NCBI RefSeq assembly: GCF_007858475.1
Contig: NZ_VIGX01000009.1
Coordinates: 62,001-126,000 of the forward strand
Source of the DNA: Tsukamurella conjunctivitidis
GTDB taxonomy: Bacteria; Actinomycetota; Actinomycetes; Mycobacteriales; Mycobacteriaceae
Direction of reading: 5' to 3'
DNA length: 64,000 bases
The position numbers were made by a program, and so were the translations under genes. The notes under the pieces are model-generated. The model did not search any database. It was not told where the DNA came from and saw nothing but the letters and a program-made list of their open reading frames with translations. How positions within the stretch are numbered: position 1 is the first letter of the stretch; every line of letters starts with the position of its first letter. This document shows positions 1 through 9,424 of this stretch, piece by piece.

Positions 1-179
1 AGCAGCAGGCTCTGGAGGGCGGCCTGCTGCGCTGGGGTGAGGTCGGGCCCCGGGGTGTTGCGCCGCACCAGGAAGTGCAGCTGCAGGAGCGGGGAGCGCA
101 GGCGCGCCGCGAGATCGTCGATCGCGGCGTCGGCCACCGGGGCCGACGGTGCGCCGGGTACTTCGGACGCGGAGGTCAT
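1..179 (-). CDS. MarR-family transcriptional regulator (N-terminal part, cut by window edge)
   Basis: The reverse strand opens with ATG at 179 and reads 59 residues without a stop to the window edge. The visible part begins with a short Ala/Pro-rich lead, then a helix ending in LTPAQQAALQSLL, which resembles the start of the MarR winged-helix domain. MarR proteins are cytoplasmic dimers that usually repress neighbouring genes and release DNA on binding small phenolic or lipid ligands. Only the dimerisation helix and the first helix of the DNA-binding domain are visible, so the family call is moderately safe and the target is unknown. A terminator separates it from the gene upstream, so it probably has its own promoter; TACTAT lies about ten bases before the ATG on the coding strand. 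Confidence 0.55.
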   Translation of the reverse strand, partial: MTSASEVPGAPSAPVADAAIDDLAARLRSPLLQLHFLVRRNTPGPDLTPAQQAALQSLL

Positions 180-209
180 GATCTCGATAGTAAAGGTTCC
201 GACAACAAT

Positions 210-236
210 GCCGGGCGCACCCGCAGGCGCGCCCGG
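210..236 (-). terminator. hairpin terminator downstream of the PhoX gene
   Basis: A perfect 9-bp stem (GCCGGGCGC at 210-218 pairing with GCGCCCGGC at 228-236) lies 23 bases past the stop codon of the phosphatase gene and before the MarR gene. There is no long T tract. One copy of the frequent word GCACCGTC sits beside it at 236-243. Confidence 0.55.
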
Positions 237-259
237 CACCGTCGACCGGAGGGCGGTGG

Positions 260-2323
260 CTACGTCCCGATGTTCCCCGACTTCTTCCACACCGCGACCA
301 CCGACGGGCGGGGCTGCGAGGAGCCGCCGTCGGGCCAGTGCGAGGTGGGCTTGTCGGCGGTGGCGTCGTCGGTCTCGCCCGGGTGCTGTACGGCGACGAG
401 CACGCGGTTGTCACGCACGACGGGGCCGCAGGTCTCGGCGCCGAAGGGCACGGTGAGGAACTGCTTGGTGAGGCCGCGGTCCTTGCCCTCGAGGACGACG
501 CCGAAGAGGCCGTCGTTGCTGTCGAAGGTGGCGTTGGTGCCGTCCGTCGAGATCCACAGGTTGCCGTGCGAGTCGAAGGTGACGTTGTCGGGGCAGCTGA
601 TCCGCGAGACCTTGGTCTTGTCGAAGCCGCCGTAGTAGGTGTCGGCGGCGGCGGGGTCGCCGCACACCAGCAGCAGGTCCCAGGAGAAGTCGGTGCCCGT
701 GTGGTTGTCGGTGATCTCCAGCAGCTGGCCGCTCTTGTTCTTCACGCGCGGGTTCGGCGTGTCGATGCCCGCCTTGCCCTCGGTGCCGCGGTCGCTGTTG
801 TTGGTCAGCGCGCAATAGATCTTGCCGGTCTTGGGATTCGGCTCGATGTCCTCGGGGCGGTCCATCTTGGTGGCGCCCACCTTGTCGCCCGCGACGCGGG
901 TCCACAGCGCCACGTTCTCCGCCGGCATGCCCTCGACGTGCGACTCGGCGCTGCCGTCGGCCTTGGTGGTGAGCAGCGGGATCCACGTGCTGGTGCCCTT
1001 GTAGCCGCCCTCGGGGACCTTGCCGTTCTCCACCTTCTGGCCCTCGAACTTCGCCACGTACAGCGTGCCCTCGTCGAGGATGCGCATGTTCGCCTCCATC
1101 GCGGCGGCGCCCTTGCCGGGCTGGATCTTCCGCGAGCTGACGAACTTGTAGATGTACTCGAACTTCGAGTCGTCGCCGCAGTAGGTGACCACGTCGCCCG
1201 TGGGGGTGACGTAGATGTTGCCCCCCTCGCGCTTCATGCGGCCCAGCGCGGAGTGCTTGATCGGGGTCGACTTCGGGTCGTGCGGGTTCACCTCGACGAG
1301 GTAACCGAAGCGGTTGATCTCGTTGGGCTCCTTGGACAGATCGAACCGGTCCTCGTACTTCATCCAGTGGTGGGCGTCCTCGTCCTTGCCCACGCCGTAG
1401 CGCTTCCAGCCCTCCTTGAGGCCGTCCAGCGGCGGCGTGTCGGTGCCGGAGAAGTAGTTGGTGTAGTTCTCCTCGCCGGAGATCATGGTGCCCCACGGCG
1501 TGATCCCGCCGGAGCAGTTGGCGATCGTGCCGAGCACGCGGGTGCCGCTCGGGTCGGCGGCGGTGCGGGTGAAGAAGCCCGCTGCGGGGCCGCGCAGCTC
1601 GAAGGGCGTCGACGCGGTGATGCGCCGGTTGTACTCGCCGAGAACGGGAGTCAGCTTGCCCGAGCCGGGCTCGCCCTTGACCTCCACGACCGTGATGCCG
1701 TGCGCGGCCATCTCCACGCGCACCTGGTTCTCGGTGGGGTCGCCCTCCTTGTAGCCCTTGAACATCGCGGTGCCGGTGGTGTACTCCTGGTTGCACACCA
1801 TGAGGAAGGTGTCCGGCTTGCCCTCCACCGCAATGAGATCGGTGAAGTCGTTGTTGAAGCCGAACTGCTGCGCCTGGGCCTCGGGCGTCTGGTTGTCGAA
1901 ATCGAACTGCGGCGCGCCGGGCACCACCGGATCGCCCCAGCGGATCACGACGGCCTGCTCGTAGCCCTCGGGCACGGTCACGGCGTCGGCCTTGTTCGGG
2001 GCGATCGCGGTGAAGTTCAGGCCGGGGGCGTTGACGTTGGCCGACGGTGCGCCGTTGCCCGCCGCCGCGCTCGACGAGGCACCGGCGCCGCTGGAACCGT
2101 TGTCGCCACAGGCCGCGAGGACGGTGACCGCGCCGGCGCCCAGCGCCGCAACGCCCGCGCCGCGGAGCACGGTGCGGCGGGTGATGTCGCCGAAGTACTC
2201 GTTGTCCGACTGGTTGTCGTGCTCGCGGAAGCACTGGTTGCCGCACTTGTACTTGCAGGTCGTGTGCGAGCGGGCCGACTTACCGTCGTGATCGGTGAGC
2301 AGGCGCAGGTTGGGCAGGCGCAT
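260..2323 (-). CDS. PhoX-like phosphatase (DUF839), Tat-exported
   Basis: The 687-residue product belongs to the PhoX/DUF839 family: calcium- and iron-dependent alkaline phosphatases with a six-bladed beta-propeller, exported folded by the Tat system. The sequence shows a 48-residue N-terminal extension, then twin arginines at 49-50 (RRTVLRG), a hydrophobic helix, and LAAC ending at Cys72. It is therefore likely to be a Tat-dependent lipoprotein or secreted protein. A Ser/Ala/Gly linker follows and the propeller fills the rest, with typical stretches such as FGYLVEVNPHDP and RPEDIEPNP. The length fits the larger actinobacterial members. The likely role is phosphate release from organic esters at the cell surface. 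No Pho box was identified. The start at 2323 gives the long extension; a later start would still keep the Tat motif. Confidence 0.85.
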   Translation of the reverse strand: MRLPNLRLLTDHDGKSARSHTTCKYKCGNQCFREHDNQSDNEYFGDITRRTVLRGAGVAALGAGAVTVLAACGDNGSSGAGASSSAAAGNGAPSANVNAPGLNFTAIAPNKADAVTVPEGYEQAVVIRWGDPVVPGAPQFDFDNQTPEAQAQQFGFNNDFTDLIAVEGKPDTFLMVCNQEYTTGTAMFKGYKEGDPTENQVRVEMAAHGITVVEVKGEPGSGKLTPVLGEYNRRITASTPFELRGPAAGFFTRTAADPSGTRVLGTIANCSGGITPWGTMISGEENYTNYFSGTDTPPLDGLKEGWKRYGVGKDEDAHHWMKYEDRFDLSKEPNEINRFGYLVEVNPHDPKSTPIKHSALGRMKREGGNIYVTPTGDVVTYCGDDSKFEYIYKFVSSRKIQPGKGAAAMEANMRILDEGTLYVAKFEGQKVENGKVPEGGYKGTSTWIPLLTTKADGSAESHVEGMPAENVALWTRVAGDKVGATKMDRPEDIEPNPKTGKIYCALTNNSDRGTEGKAGIDTPNPRVKNKSGQLLEITDNHTGTDFSWDLLLVCGDPAAADTYYGGFDKTKVSRISCPDNVTFDSHGNLWISTDGTNATFDSNDGLFGVVLEGKDRGLTKQFLTVPFGAETCGPVVRDNRVLVAVQHPGETDDATADKPTSHWPDGGSSQPRPSVVAVWKKSGNIGT

Positions 2324-2498
2324 GGGGTCTCCCTGAGACTGAGGGCTGAGCGGGATCTGGCTGTGGCTGAATCCCGGTCAATGTGTCAGGGCGACGTGAG
2401 CGTCAGGGAAAGTCGCGGTAACGGAAGCCCAAAGCACATTTAGCTACGCACAGGAAACAACAGGGTCGAGCCGGGCCGCGCCGCGTTCGCGACCGGCG

Positions 2499-3380
2499 TC
2501 AGCCCGCGGTCAGGTGCCGGGCCGCGAACGCGTCGAGCGCGTCCTCGGTGCCGAGATAGGGCTCGTCCGGACGGGGCCAGTGCAGGATCACGTCGGTGAA
2601 GCCCAGCTCCGCGGCGCGGCCCACCGCGTCGTCGGCGGCGTCCGGCGAGCTGAGGGAGTAGGTGCCGCCCGAGTCGATGGACAGGTAGCGGTCGATGGCG
2701 CCGCGCTCGCGCCCGGCCGCGTCCAGGGCGTCGTCGAGGCGCGTGGAGAGCTCGGCGACGCGGGACCACCAGGCGTCGCCGCCGTCACCGTCGGGCCCGG
2801 TGGTGACCCAGCCCTGCCCCAGCTCCGCCACGAGGCGGAGTCCCTTCGGCCCGTTCGCCGCGAGCACGAAGGGCATCCGCGGCGACTGCGCGGGCGCGCC
2901 CACCATGCGCGCGTCGACGGCGCGGTACAGCGGACCGTCGAAGGAGATGGGGCCGCCCTGCTCGAAGCGCAGGAGCACGTCGAGGTCGCGGGTGAACTCC
3001 ACGAAGCGGTCGTGGCGCTGCCGTGGGGTGAGCTCGGGCTGCCCGAGTACGAAGGCGTCGAAACCCGTTCCGCCGGATCCGATTCCCAGGAGGAGGCGGC
3101 CGCCGGAGATCTCGTCCACGCCCGCCAGGTCTTTGGCGAACGGGACCGGATGGCGGAAGTTCGGCGACGTGACGAACGTGCCCAGCCGGATCCGCTCCGT
3201 CGCCGTGGCCGCGGCGGTGAGCAGCGGCACCGTCGCACCCCAAGGCTGATCGGCGAGCGTGCGCCACGACAGGTGGTCGTAGGTCCAGGCGTGATCGAAG
3301 CCCAGTTCCTCCGCCTTGCGCCAGCGCCGGCGCGCCTCGGGCCACGGGTACTGGGGCAGGATGCACACGCCGAATCGCAC
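2499..3380 (-). CDS. LLM-class (luciferase-like) F420- or FMN-dependent oxidoreductase
   Basis: The 293-residue product has the luciferase-like monooxygenase TIM barrel. It starts MRFGVCILPQYPW, contains ATERIRLGTFV near residue 60 and the SGGRLLLGIGSGG segment near residue 95, both typical of the family. In actinobacteria most members use cofactor F420 to move hydride to or from small organic substrates; the substrate here cannot be told. The start is GTG at 3380, because the barrel begins right there and no upstream in-frame alternative has a better ribosome site. It is transcribed away from the OPT transporter with 127 bases between them, so the two may share a control region. Functional assignment beyond the family is not supported. 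Confidence 0.85.
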   Translation of the reverse strand: MRFGVCILPQYPWPEARRRWRKAEELGFDHAWTYDHLSWRTLADQPWGATVPLLTAAATATERIRLGTFVTSPNFRHPVPFAKDLAGVDEISGGRLLLGIGSGGTGFDAFVLGQPELTPRQRHDRFVEFTRDLDVLLRFEQGGPISFDGPLYRAVDARMVGAPAQSPRMPFVLAANGPKGLRLVAELGQGWVTTGPDGDGGDAWWSRVAELSTRLDDALDAAGRERGAIDRYLSIDSGGTYSLSSPDAADDAVGRAAELGFTDVILHWPRPDEPYLGTEDALDAFAARHLTAG

Positions 3381-3507
3381 GCATCGAGCTTACGACTCGT
3401 GACCTCGTCGCACGACCTGGCGCGTTCGCGTCGTACGATCGCCTGCTTGGACCTAGGGTTTTCACGTTCGGCCGAACCGGCCACATCCTTGAGAAGGGGA
3501 TACACCA

Positions 3508-5517
3508 ATGTCCACACCGGTACCCGCCGCGCCGAAATCCGGCGTCCGCGAGTTCACGACCCGTGCCGTCGTCCTGGGCGGCATCATCACACTCGTCTTC
3601 ACCGCGGCCAACGCCTATCTGGGCCTCAAGGTCGGCCTGACCTTCGCGACCTCGATCCCCGCGGCCGTGATCTCGATGGCGCTGCTGCGCTACTTCGCGA
3701 ACCACTCCATCATTGAGAACAACATCGTCCAGACGATCGCGTCGGCGGCGGGCACCCTCTCGGCCATCGTCTTCATCCTCCCCGGACTCGTCATGGTCGG
3801 CTGGTGGGCGGACTTCCCCTACTGGACCACCATGCTGGTGTGCCTCGTGGGCGGCGTGCTCGGCGTCATGTACTCCATCCCGCTGCGACGGGCGCTGGTC
3901 ACCGGATCCGACCTCCCGTTCCCCGAGGGCGTCGCCGCCGCCGAGGTGCTCAAGGTCGGCGACACCGTCGAAGGCGCGCAGGAGAACAAGCGCGGCCTGC
4001 GTCTCATCGTCCTGGGCTCGCTCGCGTCCGCCGGCTACGCCCTGCTGGCCAAGATGAAGATCGTCGCCGAGGGCCTGTCCACCACGCTGCGGATCGGCAA
4101 CGGCGGCACGCTGTTCGTACCGGGCCTGTCCTTCGCGCTCATCGGCGTCGGCCACCTCGTGGGCGTCACCGTGGGCTTCGCGATGATCGTGGGCCTCGTC
4201 ATCTCCTACTTCGTGCTGCTGCCGATGTGGACCTCCGGCGATCTGCCCGCGACCGGCAGCATCACCAAGGTCATCTCGACCGCGTTCAGCACTGAGGTCC
4301 GCCTGATCGGCGCCGGCGCGATCGCCATCGCCGCCGTCTGGACGCTCATCAAGATCCTCGGCCCGGTGCTGCGCGGCATCGCCGACTCGATCGCCTCGTC
4401 GCGCAAGCGCCGCGGCGGAGAGCTCGTGGACATCACCGAGCGCGACATGCCCTTCCCGTACGTGGCCACCATCGTGATCGCCTCGCTGGTGCCGATCGGC
4501 GTGCTGCTGTGGATGTTCACGAGCGGTACCGCGCTCGACGGCCAGGCCGGCGGCATCATCACCCTCAGCATCGTCTACATCCTGGTGCTCGGCCTCGTCG
4601 TGGCCTCGGTCTGCGGCTACATGGCGGGCCTGATCGGTGCGTCCAACAGCCCCGTCTCCGGTGTCGGCATCCTCGTCGTGCTGTCCGCCGCGCTGCTCAT
4701 CCGCGCGGTCTGGGGTCCCTCGGAGGGCGATATCGCCACCGCGCTGGTGGCGTACACGCTGTTCACCGCGGCGATCATCTTCTCCATCGCGACCATCTCC
4801 AACGACAACCTGCAGGACCTCAAGACCGGTCAGTTGGTCGGCGCGACGCCGTGGAAGCAGCAGGTGGCGCTCGTGATCGGCGTGGCCTTCGGGTCCGCGA
4901 TCATCCCGCCCGTCCTCGACCTGCTGCAGAGCGGCTTCGGTTTCGTCGGCGCGCCGGGCGCGGGCGACAACGCGCTCGCGGCGCCGCAGGCCTCGCTGCT
5001 GTCGAGCCTGTCGAAGGGCGTCTTCGGCGGCGACCTCGACTGGGGCCTCATCGGGCTCGGCGCGCTCATCGGCGCGGTCGTCATCGCGATCGACGAGGTG
5101 CTCTCGCGGACCTCGAAGTTCCGGCTTCCGCCGCTGGCTGTCGGCATGGGCATGTACCTGCCGATGAGCGTGACGCTGATGATCCCCGTCGGCGCGGTAC
5201 TGGGCCTCGTCTACAACAAGTGGGCCGACCGTTCCGCCTCGGGAGAGGTCGCGGAGGGCCGTAAGCGGCTCGGAACGCTGCTCGCGACCGGTCTCATCGT
5301 GGGTGAGTCGCTGTTCGGCGTGATCTACGCGGGCATCGTGGTGCTCGCCGACCGCGCGCCCGGCCTGCCGGGCATCGGCGGCAAGGAGGAGCCGCTGGCC
5401 CTGCCCTTCATCGGTGAGGGCTGGCTGCACTGGGGCGAGGCACTGGGCGTGGTCGTCTTCGCCGCGACCTGCGCGGCGCTGTACCTGCGCACCAAGAAGA
5501 TCGCCGCGGCCGCCTGA
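3508..5517 (+). CDS. OPT-family oligopeptide/metal-chelate transporter
   Basis: A 669-residue membrane protein with about 15 hydrophobic segments. The N-terminal half holds the OPT hallmark NNIVQTIASAAGTLSA at roughly residues 70-85, followed by LPGLVMVGWW; the later GLIGASNSPVSGVGI segment is also family-typical. OPT proteins are proton-coupled importers of small peptides or metal-chelate complexes in the cytoplasmic membrane. Bacterial members of this length are common in actinobacteria, but substrates are rarely known. The start ATG is preceded by GAGAAGGGG at a good distance. It is a single-gene unit bounded by a strong terminator downstream. Confidence 0.85.
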   Translation: MSTPVPAAPKSGVREFTTRAVVLGGIITLVFTAANAYLGLKVGLTFATSIPAAVISMALLRYFANHSIIENNIVQTIASAAGTLSAIVFILPGLVMVGWWADFPYWTTMLVCLVGGVLGVMYSIPLRRALVTGSDLPFPEGVAAAEVLKVGDTVEGAQENKRGLRLIVLGSLASAGYALLAKMKIVAEGLSTTLRIGNGGTLFVPGLSFALIGVGHLVGVTVGFAMIVGLVISYFVLLPMWTSGDLPATGSITKVISTAFSTEVRLIGAGAIAIAAVWTLIKILGPVLRGIADSIASSRKRRGGELVDITERDMPFPYVATIVIASLVPIGVLLWMFTSGTALDGQAGGIITLSIVYILVLGLVVASVCGYMAGLIGASNSPVSGVGILVVLSAALLIRAVWGPSEGDIATALVAYTLFTAAIIFSIATISNDNLQDLKTGQLVGATPWKQQVALVIGVAFGSAIIPPVLDLLQSGFGFVGAPGAGDNALAAPQASLLSSLSKGVFGGDLDWGLIGLGALIGAVVIAIDEVLSRTSKFRLPPLAVGMGMYLPMSVTLMIPVGAVLGLVYNKWADRSASGEVAEGRKRLGTLLATGLIVGESLFGVIYAGIVVLADRAPGLPGIGGKEEPLALPFIGEGWLHWGEALGVVVFAATCAALYLRTKKIAAAA

Positions 5518-5533
5518 TCGCGGGGTGACGCGG

Positions 5534-5570
5534 TGGTGGACGGTGCCCGCTCACCGGGCACCGTCCACCA
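5534..5570 (+). terminator. strong hairpin terminator after the OPT gene
   Basis: A perfect 16-bp stem (5534-5549 with 5555-5570) and a 5-base loop CTCAC lie 16 bases after the OPT stop codon. Each arm contains the word GACGGTGC (5539-5546; complement 5558-5565). It can serve both the OPT gene and the convergent DUF475 gene. Confidence 0.8.
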
Positions 5571-5619
5571 GCCGTCCGGCGCGGTCCGGGGGACGAGGGC
5601 GCCGTGCGGCGCGGCCCCG

Positions 5620-6753
5620 TCAGCCGTGGGTCGTCGCCCGGGCCGGCGGCTGCTCGCCCGATCCGGCCGACGGGCCCGCCGCACGCCGGTTCCGGATGAT
5701 GCTGGACGCCAGCGCCGCGAGGATCAACACGACGCCGATCAAGCCCGTGACCAGCTCGGGCACCGGCGTGTAGATGGAGAACAGCAGGATGCCCGCGAGC
5801 GCGCCGATCGCCCAGTGGGCGCCGTGTTCGAGGTACACGAACTCGGACAGCGTGCCCTTCTCGACCAGGTACACCGTCAGCGAGCGAACGAACATCGCGC
5901 CGATGAAGCCGAGACCCAGCGCGATGATCACGGGATCCGCGGTGATCGCGAAGGCGCCGATCACGCCGTCGAAGGAGAACGAGGCGTCGAGCACCTCAAG
6001 GTAGACGAAGAGGAAGAATCCGGCCTTCCCCGTCGCCTTCGCCAACTCCGACGGGCCCGAGCGCGAGAGTTCCGCCTCCTCCTCGAGCTCCTCGACGTGG
6101 AAGAACTCTCCGAGGCCGTTGACCACCATGTAGGTGACGGTGCCGAGCAGGCCCGCGATGAACACCGTCCTCGACTCGTCGACGGTGTGCGCGGCCCAGA
6201 CGCCCGTGGCGAGCAGGGCGGCCAGCGCGACGATGATCGGGAAGCGGTCGAGCTGGCCGATGCGCTGCAGCGGCTTCTCGATCCAGCTGAGCCACGTGAC
6301 CTCGCGCTCCGGGTCGAGGACGAAGTCGAGGAAGAGCATGAGCAGGAACATGCCGCCGAACGCGGCGATCTGCGGGTGCGCCGCGGTGATCAGCGTCTCG
6401 TAGCTGGGGCTGCCGTCCGGGAAGTAGGCGGCCCCGTCGGCCGGTGGGTTGAGGGCGAGGTCCATCGCCTGCACCGGATTCAGGCCTGCGGTGATCCACA
6501 CGATCGCGAGCGGGAAGACGAGCCGCATCCCCACGACCGCGATCAGGATCCCCACCGTGAGGAACATGCGCACCCAGAACTGGCTCATGCGCTGTAGCAC
6601 GGTCGCGTTGATGACGGCGTTGTCGAACGACAGGCTGATCTCGAGGACGCCGAGGATCAGCGTCAGGAGCAGCGCCTCCGGACCGCCGTAGAGGAACGCC
6701 GCCACGAGAGCGGCGACCGTGATCGCGAAGGACAGCCCGAAGATGCGGAACAC
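5620..6753 (-). CDS. DUF475 / TerC-superfamily integral membrane protein
   Basis: A 377-residue membrane protein with about nine hydrophobic segments. It carries the signature LEISLSFDNAVINA at about residue 37 and a second acidic copy, DASFSFDGVIGAF, in the C-terminal half, which marks the TerC/DUF475 superfamily. The paired acidic motifs inside helices suggest metal-ion handling; TerC relatives are linked to tellurite resistance and to manganese export during protein secretion. DUF475 itself has no firm biochemical function. It stands alone, convergent with the OPT gene, and its start overlaps no other gene. The C-terminal tail is short and basic. Confidence 0.85.
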   Translation of the reverse strand: MFRIFGLSFAITVAALVAAFLYGGPEALLLTLILGVLEISLSFDNAVINATVLQRMSQFWVRMFLTVGILIAVVGMRLVFPLAIVWITAGLNPVQAMDLALNPPADGAAYFPDGSPSYETLITAAHPQIAAFGGMFLLMLFLDFVLDPEREVTWLSWIEKPLQRIGQLDRFPIIVALAALLATGVWAAHTVDESRTVFIAGLLGTVTYMVVNGLGEFFHVEELEEEAELSRSGPSELAKATGKAGFFLFVYLEVLDASFSFDGVIGAFAITADPVIIALGLGFIGAMFVRSLTVYLVEKGTLSEFVYLEHGAHWAIGALAGILLFSIYTPVPELVTGLIGVVLILAALASSIIRNRRAAGPSAGSGEQPPARATTHG

Positions 6754-6792
6754 GTGGGCCGACTATACCGGCGAGTCCGCCCGGGCCCGGTG

Positions 6793-7539
6793 TTAGAAGT
6801 CGAAGCCGCCGAAGTCCCCGCCGCCGAAGTCACCGAAGCCGCCGCCGTCGGAGCCGCCCGCGTCGGAGCCCGAGCCCCAGTCCCCGCCGGTGTCGACGGC
6901 ACCGTCGACCCCCGGATCCGCGAGGACCGCCGGGCCGACCCCGGCCATCCCGGCGAACATGGTGCTGAACAGCAGGTAGCTGCCCACGCCCCAGGCGCCG
7001 GCGACGAGCGCCGGCTTCCACCAGGGCTCGCTGTACCAACCCGCGGGCACCGGGCGGCCCGCCACGACGCCGCCGGGGTAGTAGTTCGGGGTGCGGTCCG
7101 ACGGTGCCGGCGAGGCCGTGAGCGCGCGGCCGTCGACGTCGACGGTGCGGTCCTCGGTGACCGAGCCCGCAGTGCGCTGGCCGTCGAGCTCCGGGATGGG
7201 CGGGCCGGGATCGAGATCCATCGCAACCCGGGCGGCGCGCGCGTAGTAGAGCCCCTCGAGCGCGGTCTGCTTGGCGAGCCGGGCCTGCGCGGGCGTGTTC
7301 GCCCCGCCGACCTGCGCGCCCGCGGCGGTGTACCGCTCGCCCGCGTCGGCGAGGGCCTGCCGGGCGGCGTCGTTCGAGCCGACGAGGTTGTTCACCTGGC
7401 CGGCGAGACGGTCGATGGCGGCGCGCGCATCCGCCTGCGCGTCGGCCAGTGCGGTCGACCGGTTCCGGTTGCCCCGGACCACGAGCAGCACGACGAGCGC
7501 GATGACGACGACGGCGACGAGGAGCAGCACGGGGTCCAT
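6793..7539 (-). CDS. membrane-anchored protein of unknown function with Gly/Asp-rich tail
   Basis: The 248-residue product (start ATG at 7539, MDPVLLLVAVVV) has an N-terminal transmembrane helix, a basic RGNRNR stop-transfer, and a helical region of about residues 30-110 rich in Ala, Asp and Gln. A middle section follows with YYPGG and PAGWYSEPWWKPALVAGAWGVG, then a second hydrophobic stretch. The last 45 residues are almost only Gly, Asp, Ser and Phe in GGGFGDFGGGDFGG-type runs. I do not recognise a named domain. Its place next to ino1-padR suggests a counterpart of the membrane protein near Rv0047c, but that is only positional. The longer reading frame upstream (to 7644) has no ribosome site and was not used. 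Confidence 0.65.
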   Translation of the reverse strand: MDPVLLLVAVVVIALVVLLVVRGNRNRSTALADAQADARAAIDRLAGQVNNLVGSNDAARQALADAGERYTAAGAQVGGANTPAQARLAKQTALEGLYYARAARVAMDLDPGPPIPELDGQRTAGSVTEDRTVDVDGRALTASPAPSDRTPNYYPGGVVAGRPVPAGWYSEPWWKPALVAGAWGVGSYLLFSTMFAGMAGVGPAVLADPGVDGAVDTGGDWGSGSDAGGSDGGGFGDFGGGDFGGFDF

Positions 7540-7632
7540 GACCCGACGGTACCCACGGAGCGCCGCGCGCGGCTGACGAGAACCTGAGTGATCCGGACTT
7601 TTCGCCCAGGGCGAAGCGGTCCGGGAACGCCG

Positions 7633-7662
7633 AGGGCCCGCCACCCCACGGTGACGGGCCCT
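7633..7662 (-). terminator. hairpin terminator after ino1
   Basis: An 8-bp outer stem (AGGGCCCG at 7633-7640, CGGGCCCT at 7655-7662) encloses a second small stem CACC/GGTG. It lies 57 bases past the ino1 stop codon, on the side expected for the padR-ino1 transcript. Confidence 0.7.
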
Positions 7663-7718
7663 ACGACGTGCCGGCGAGCCGGCTCTGCGATGCGGCCGGA
7701 TGTCCGGCCGGGCGGGGA

Positions 7719-8816
7719 CTAGTCCGCGCCGATGATGAACTCCTCGAGCTGAGCGCGCGCGACGTCGTCGGCGATCTGCTCGGGCGGGGACTTCATCAGG
7801 TACGCCGAGGCGGGGATCACGGGGCCGCCGATGCCGCGGTCCTTGGCGATCTTCGCGGCGCGCACGGCGTCGATGATGATGCCGGCCGAGTTGGGGGAGT
7901 CCCAGACCTCGAGCTTGTACTCCAGGTTCAGCGGCACGTCACCGAAGGCCCGGCCCTCGAGGCGGACGTACGCCCACTTGCGGTCGTCGAGCCACTCGAC
8001 GTAGTCCGACGGGCCGATGTGCACGTTCTTGTCGTGCACCTTGCCCGACAGCGGGCCGTTGAGGTTCGACGTGACGGCCTGCGTCTTGGAGACCTTCTTC
8101 GACTCGAGGCGGTCGCGCTCGAGCATGTTCTTGAAGTCCATGTTGCCGCCGACGTTGAGCTGGTAGGTGCGGTCCAGCGTGACGCCGCGGTCCTCGAACA
8201 GCTTCGCCATCACGCGGTGGGTGATGGTCGCGCCGACCTGGCTCTTGATGTCGTCGCCGACGATCGGGACGCCCGCGTCGCGGAACTTCGCGGCCCACTC
8301 GGGATCGGAGGCGATGAAGACGGGCAGCGCGTTGACGAAGGCCACGCCCGCGTCGATGGCGCACTGCGCGTAGAACTTGTCGGCCTCCTCGGAGCCCACG
8401 GGCAGGTAGGACACGAGGACGTCGACCTCGTTGTCCTTGAGCGCCTGCACGACGTCGACACCCTCGCCCGGCGCCTCCTCGATGGTCAGGCGGTAGTACT
8501 TGCCCAGGCCGTCGAGGGTGTGGCCGCGCTGCACGGTGACGCCGGTGGGCGGCACGTCGGCGATCTTGATGGTGTTGTTCTCGGAGGCGTTGATCGCGTC
8601 GGAGAGGTCGAAGCCGACCTTCTTGCCGTCCACGTCGAACGCGGCGACGAACTCGACGTCGCGCACGTGGTACGGGCCGAACTTCACGTGCATGAGGCCC
8701 GGCACGGTGGCGTCGTCGGCCACGTCCTTGTAGTAGTGCACGCCCTGCACGAGCGACGAGGCGCAGTTGCCCACGCCGACGATCGCGACGCGCACCTTGG
8801 TGGAGTTGTCAGTCAC
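7719..8816 (-). CDS. ino1: inositol-3-phosphate synthase
   Basis: The 365-residue enzyme converts glucose 6-phosphate to 1L-myo-inositol 3-phosphate with NAD as an internal redox cofactor. This is the first step to mycothiol, phosphatidylinositol and the mannosylated lipids of the envelope. The sequence shows the Rossmann start [18 protein letters not shown] at residues 8-25, and typical later segments [27 protein letters not shown] and NVGGNMDF, as in M. tuberculosis Ino1 (Rv0046c), with almost the same length. The GTG at 8816 is chosen because AAGGGA precedes it and homologues begin there. It follows padR with an 11-base gap, so the two form one operon, and the upstream regulator probably controls it. 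Confidence 0.95.
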   Translation of the reverse strand: MTDNSTKVRVAIVGVGNCASSLVQGVHYYKDVADDATVPGLMHVKFGPYHVRDVEFVAAFDVDGKKVGFDLSDAINASENNTIKIADVPPTGVTVQRGHTLDGLGKYYRLTIEEAPGEGVDVVQALKDNEVDVLVSYLPVGSEEADKFYAQCAIDAGVAFVNALPVFIASDPEWAAKFRDAGVPIVGDDIKSQVGATITHRVMAKLFEDRGVTLDRTYQLNVGGNMDFKNMLERDRLESKKVSKTQAVTSNLNGPLSGKVHDKNVHIGPSDYVEWLDDRKWAYVRLEGRAFGDVPLNLEYKLEVWDSPNSAGIIIDAVRAAKIAKDRGIGGPVIPASAYLMKSPPEQIADDVARAQLEEFIIGAD

Positions 8817-8827
8817 CGTTGTTCCCT

Positions 8828-9376
8828 TCAGTCGGTGTCGGTCTTCGCGTCGGAGCGGGACTCGGCGGCGATCAGCTCGTTGAGCCACCGCACCTCGCGC
8901 TCCGTCGTTTCCAGTCCCAGCTCGTGCAACTGCCGCGTGTACGTCTCGCTGGTCCCGCCGGCCGCGAGGGCCCTGCGGAGTTCCTCGCGCCGCTCCTCGA
9001 CCTGCCGGCGGCGACCCTCGAGGATGCGCAGCCGGGCCTGGGCGGGAGTGGCGGTGAAGAAGGCGAGATGCACGCCGAACCCGTCGTCCGTGTAGTTCTG
9101 CGGTCCGGTGTCGGCGACCAGGGCGGAGAACCGCTCCTTGCCGGCCGGGGTCAGACCGTAGACACGGCGCGCGCGGCGCTTCCGATTGGTTGCACTGGGA
9201 CCGGGCGCCTCTTCTTCGGCGATGTAACCGGCGTCCTGCGCGCGGCGCAGGGCGGGGTACAGCGATCCGTAGGAGAACGCGCGGAACGGGCCCAGCAGTT
9301 CCGTCAGCCGCTTGCGGATCTCGTAGCCGTGCATGGGGGAGTCGTGCAGGAGTCCCAGAACCGCGAGTTCGAGCAC
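8828..9376 (-). CDS. PadR-family transcriptional regulator upstream of ino1
   Basis: A 182-residue PadR protein with N-terminal winged helix ([24 protein letters not shown], then [22 protein letters not shown]) and a C-terminal coiled dimerisation part rich in Arg and Glu. It corresponds to Rv0047c by sequence style, length and position. The GTG start at 9376 is preceded by a strong GGGAGG, and homologues begin at VLELA; the longer reading frame to 9604 has no support. Since it is cotranscribed with ino1, it is probably an autoregulator that also sets inositol synthesis. The ligand is unknown. An AT-rich region with inverted repeats lies just upstream (9420-9480) and is the likely operator. 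Confidence 0.88.
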   Translation of the reverse strand: MLELAVLGLLHDSPMHGYEIRKRLTELLGPFRAFSYGSLYPALRRAQDAGYIAEEEAPGPSATNRKRRARRVYGLTPAGKERFSALVADTGPQNYTDDGFGVHLAFFTATPAQARLRILEGRRRQVEERREELRRALAAGGTSETYTRQLHELGLETTEREVRWLNELIAAESRSDAKTDTD

Positions 9377-9424
9377 TGCCGCCTCCCTTCGTGACACGGC
9401 GCCGAGCCGGGCGGCCGACGCGAG

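Noticed and set aside
338-2443. 701-codon open frame on the + strand
   Set aside because: It is the antisense shadow of the PhoX-like gene; the translation is Val/Arg/Ala-rich low complexity with no motif.
2785-5430. 881-codon open frame on the - strand
   Set aside because: It runs across two real genes; the Arg/Asp/His-rich translation is typical of an antisense frame in GC-rich DNA.
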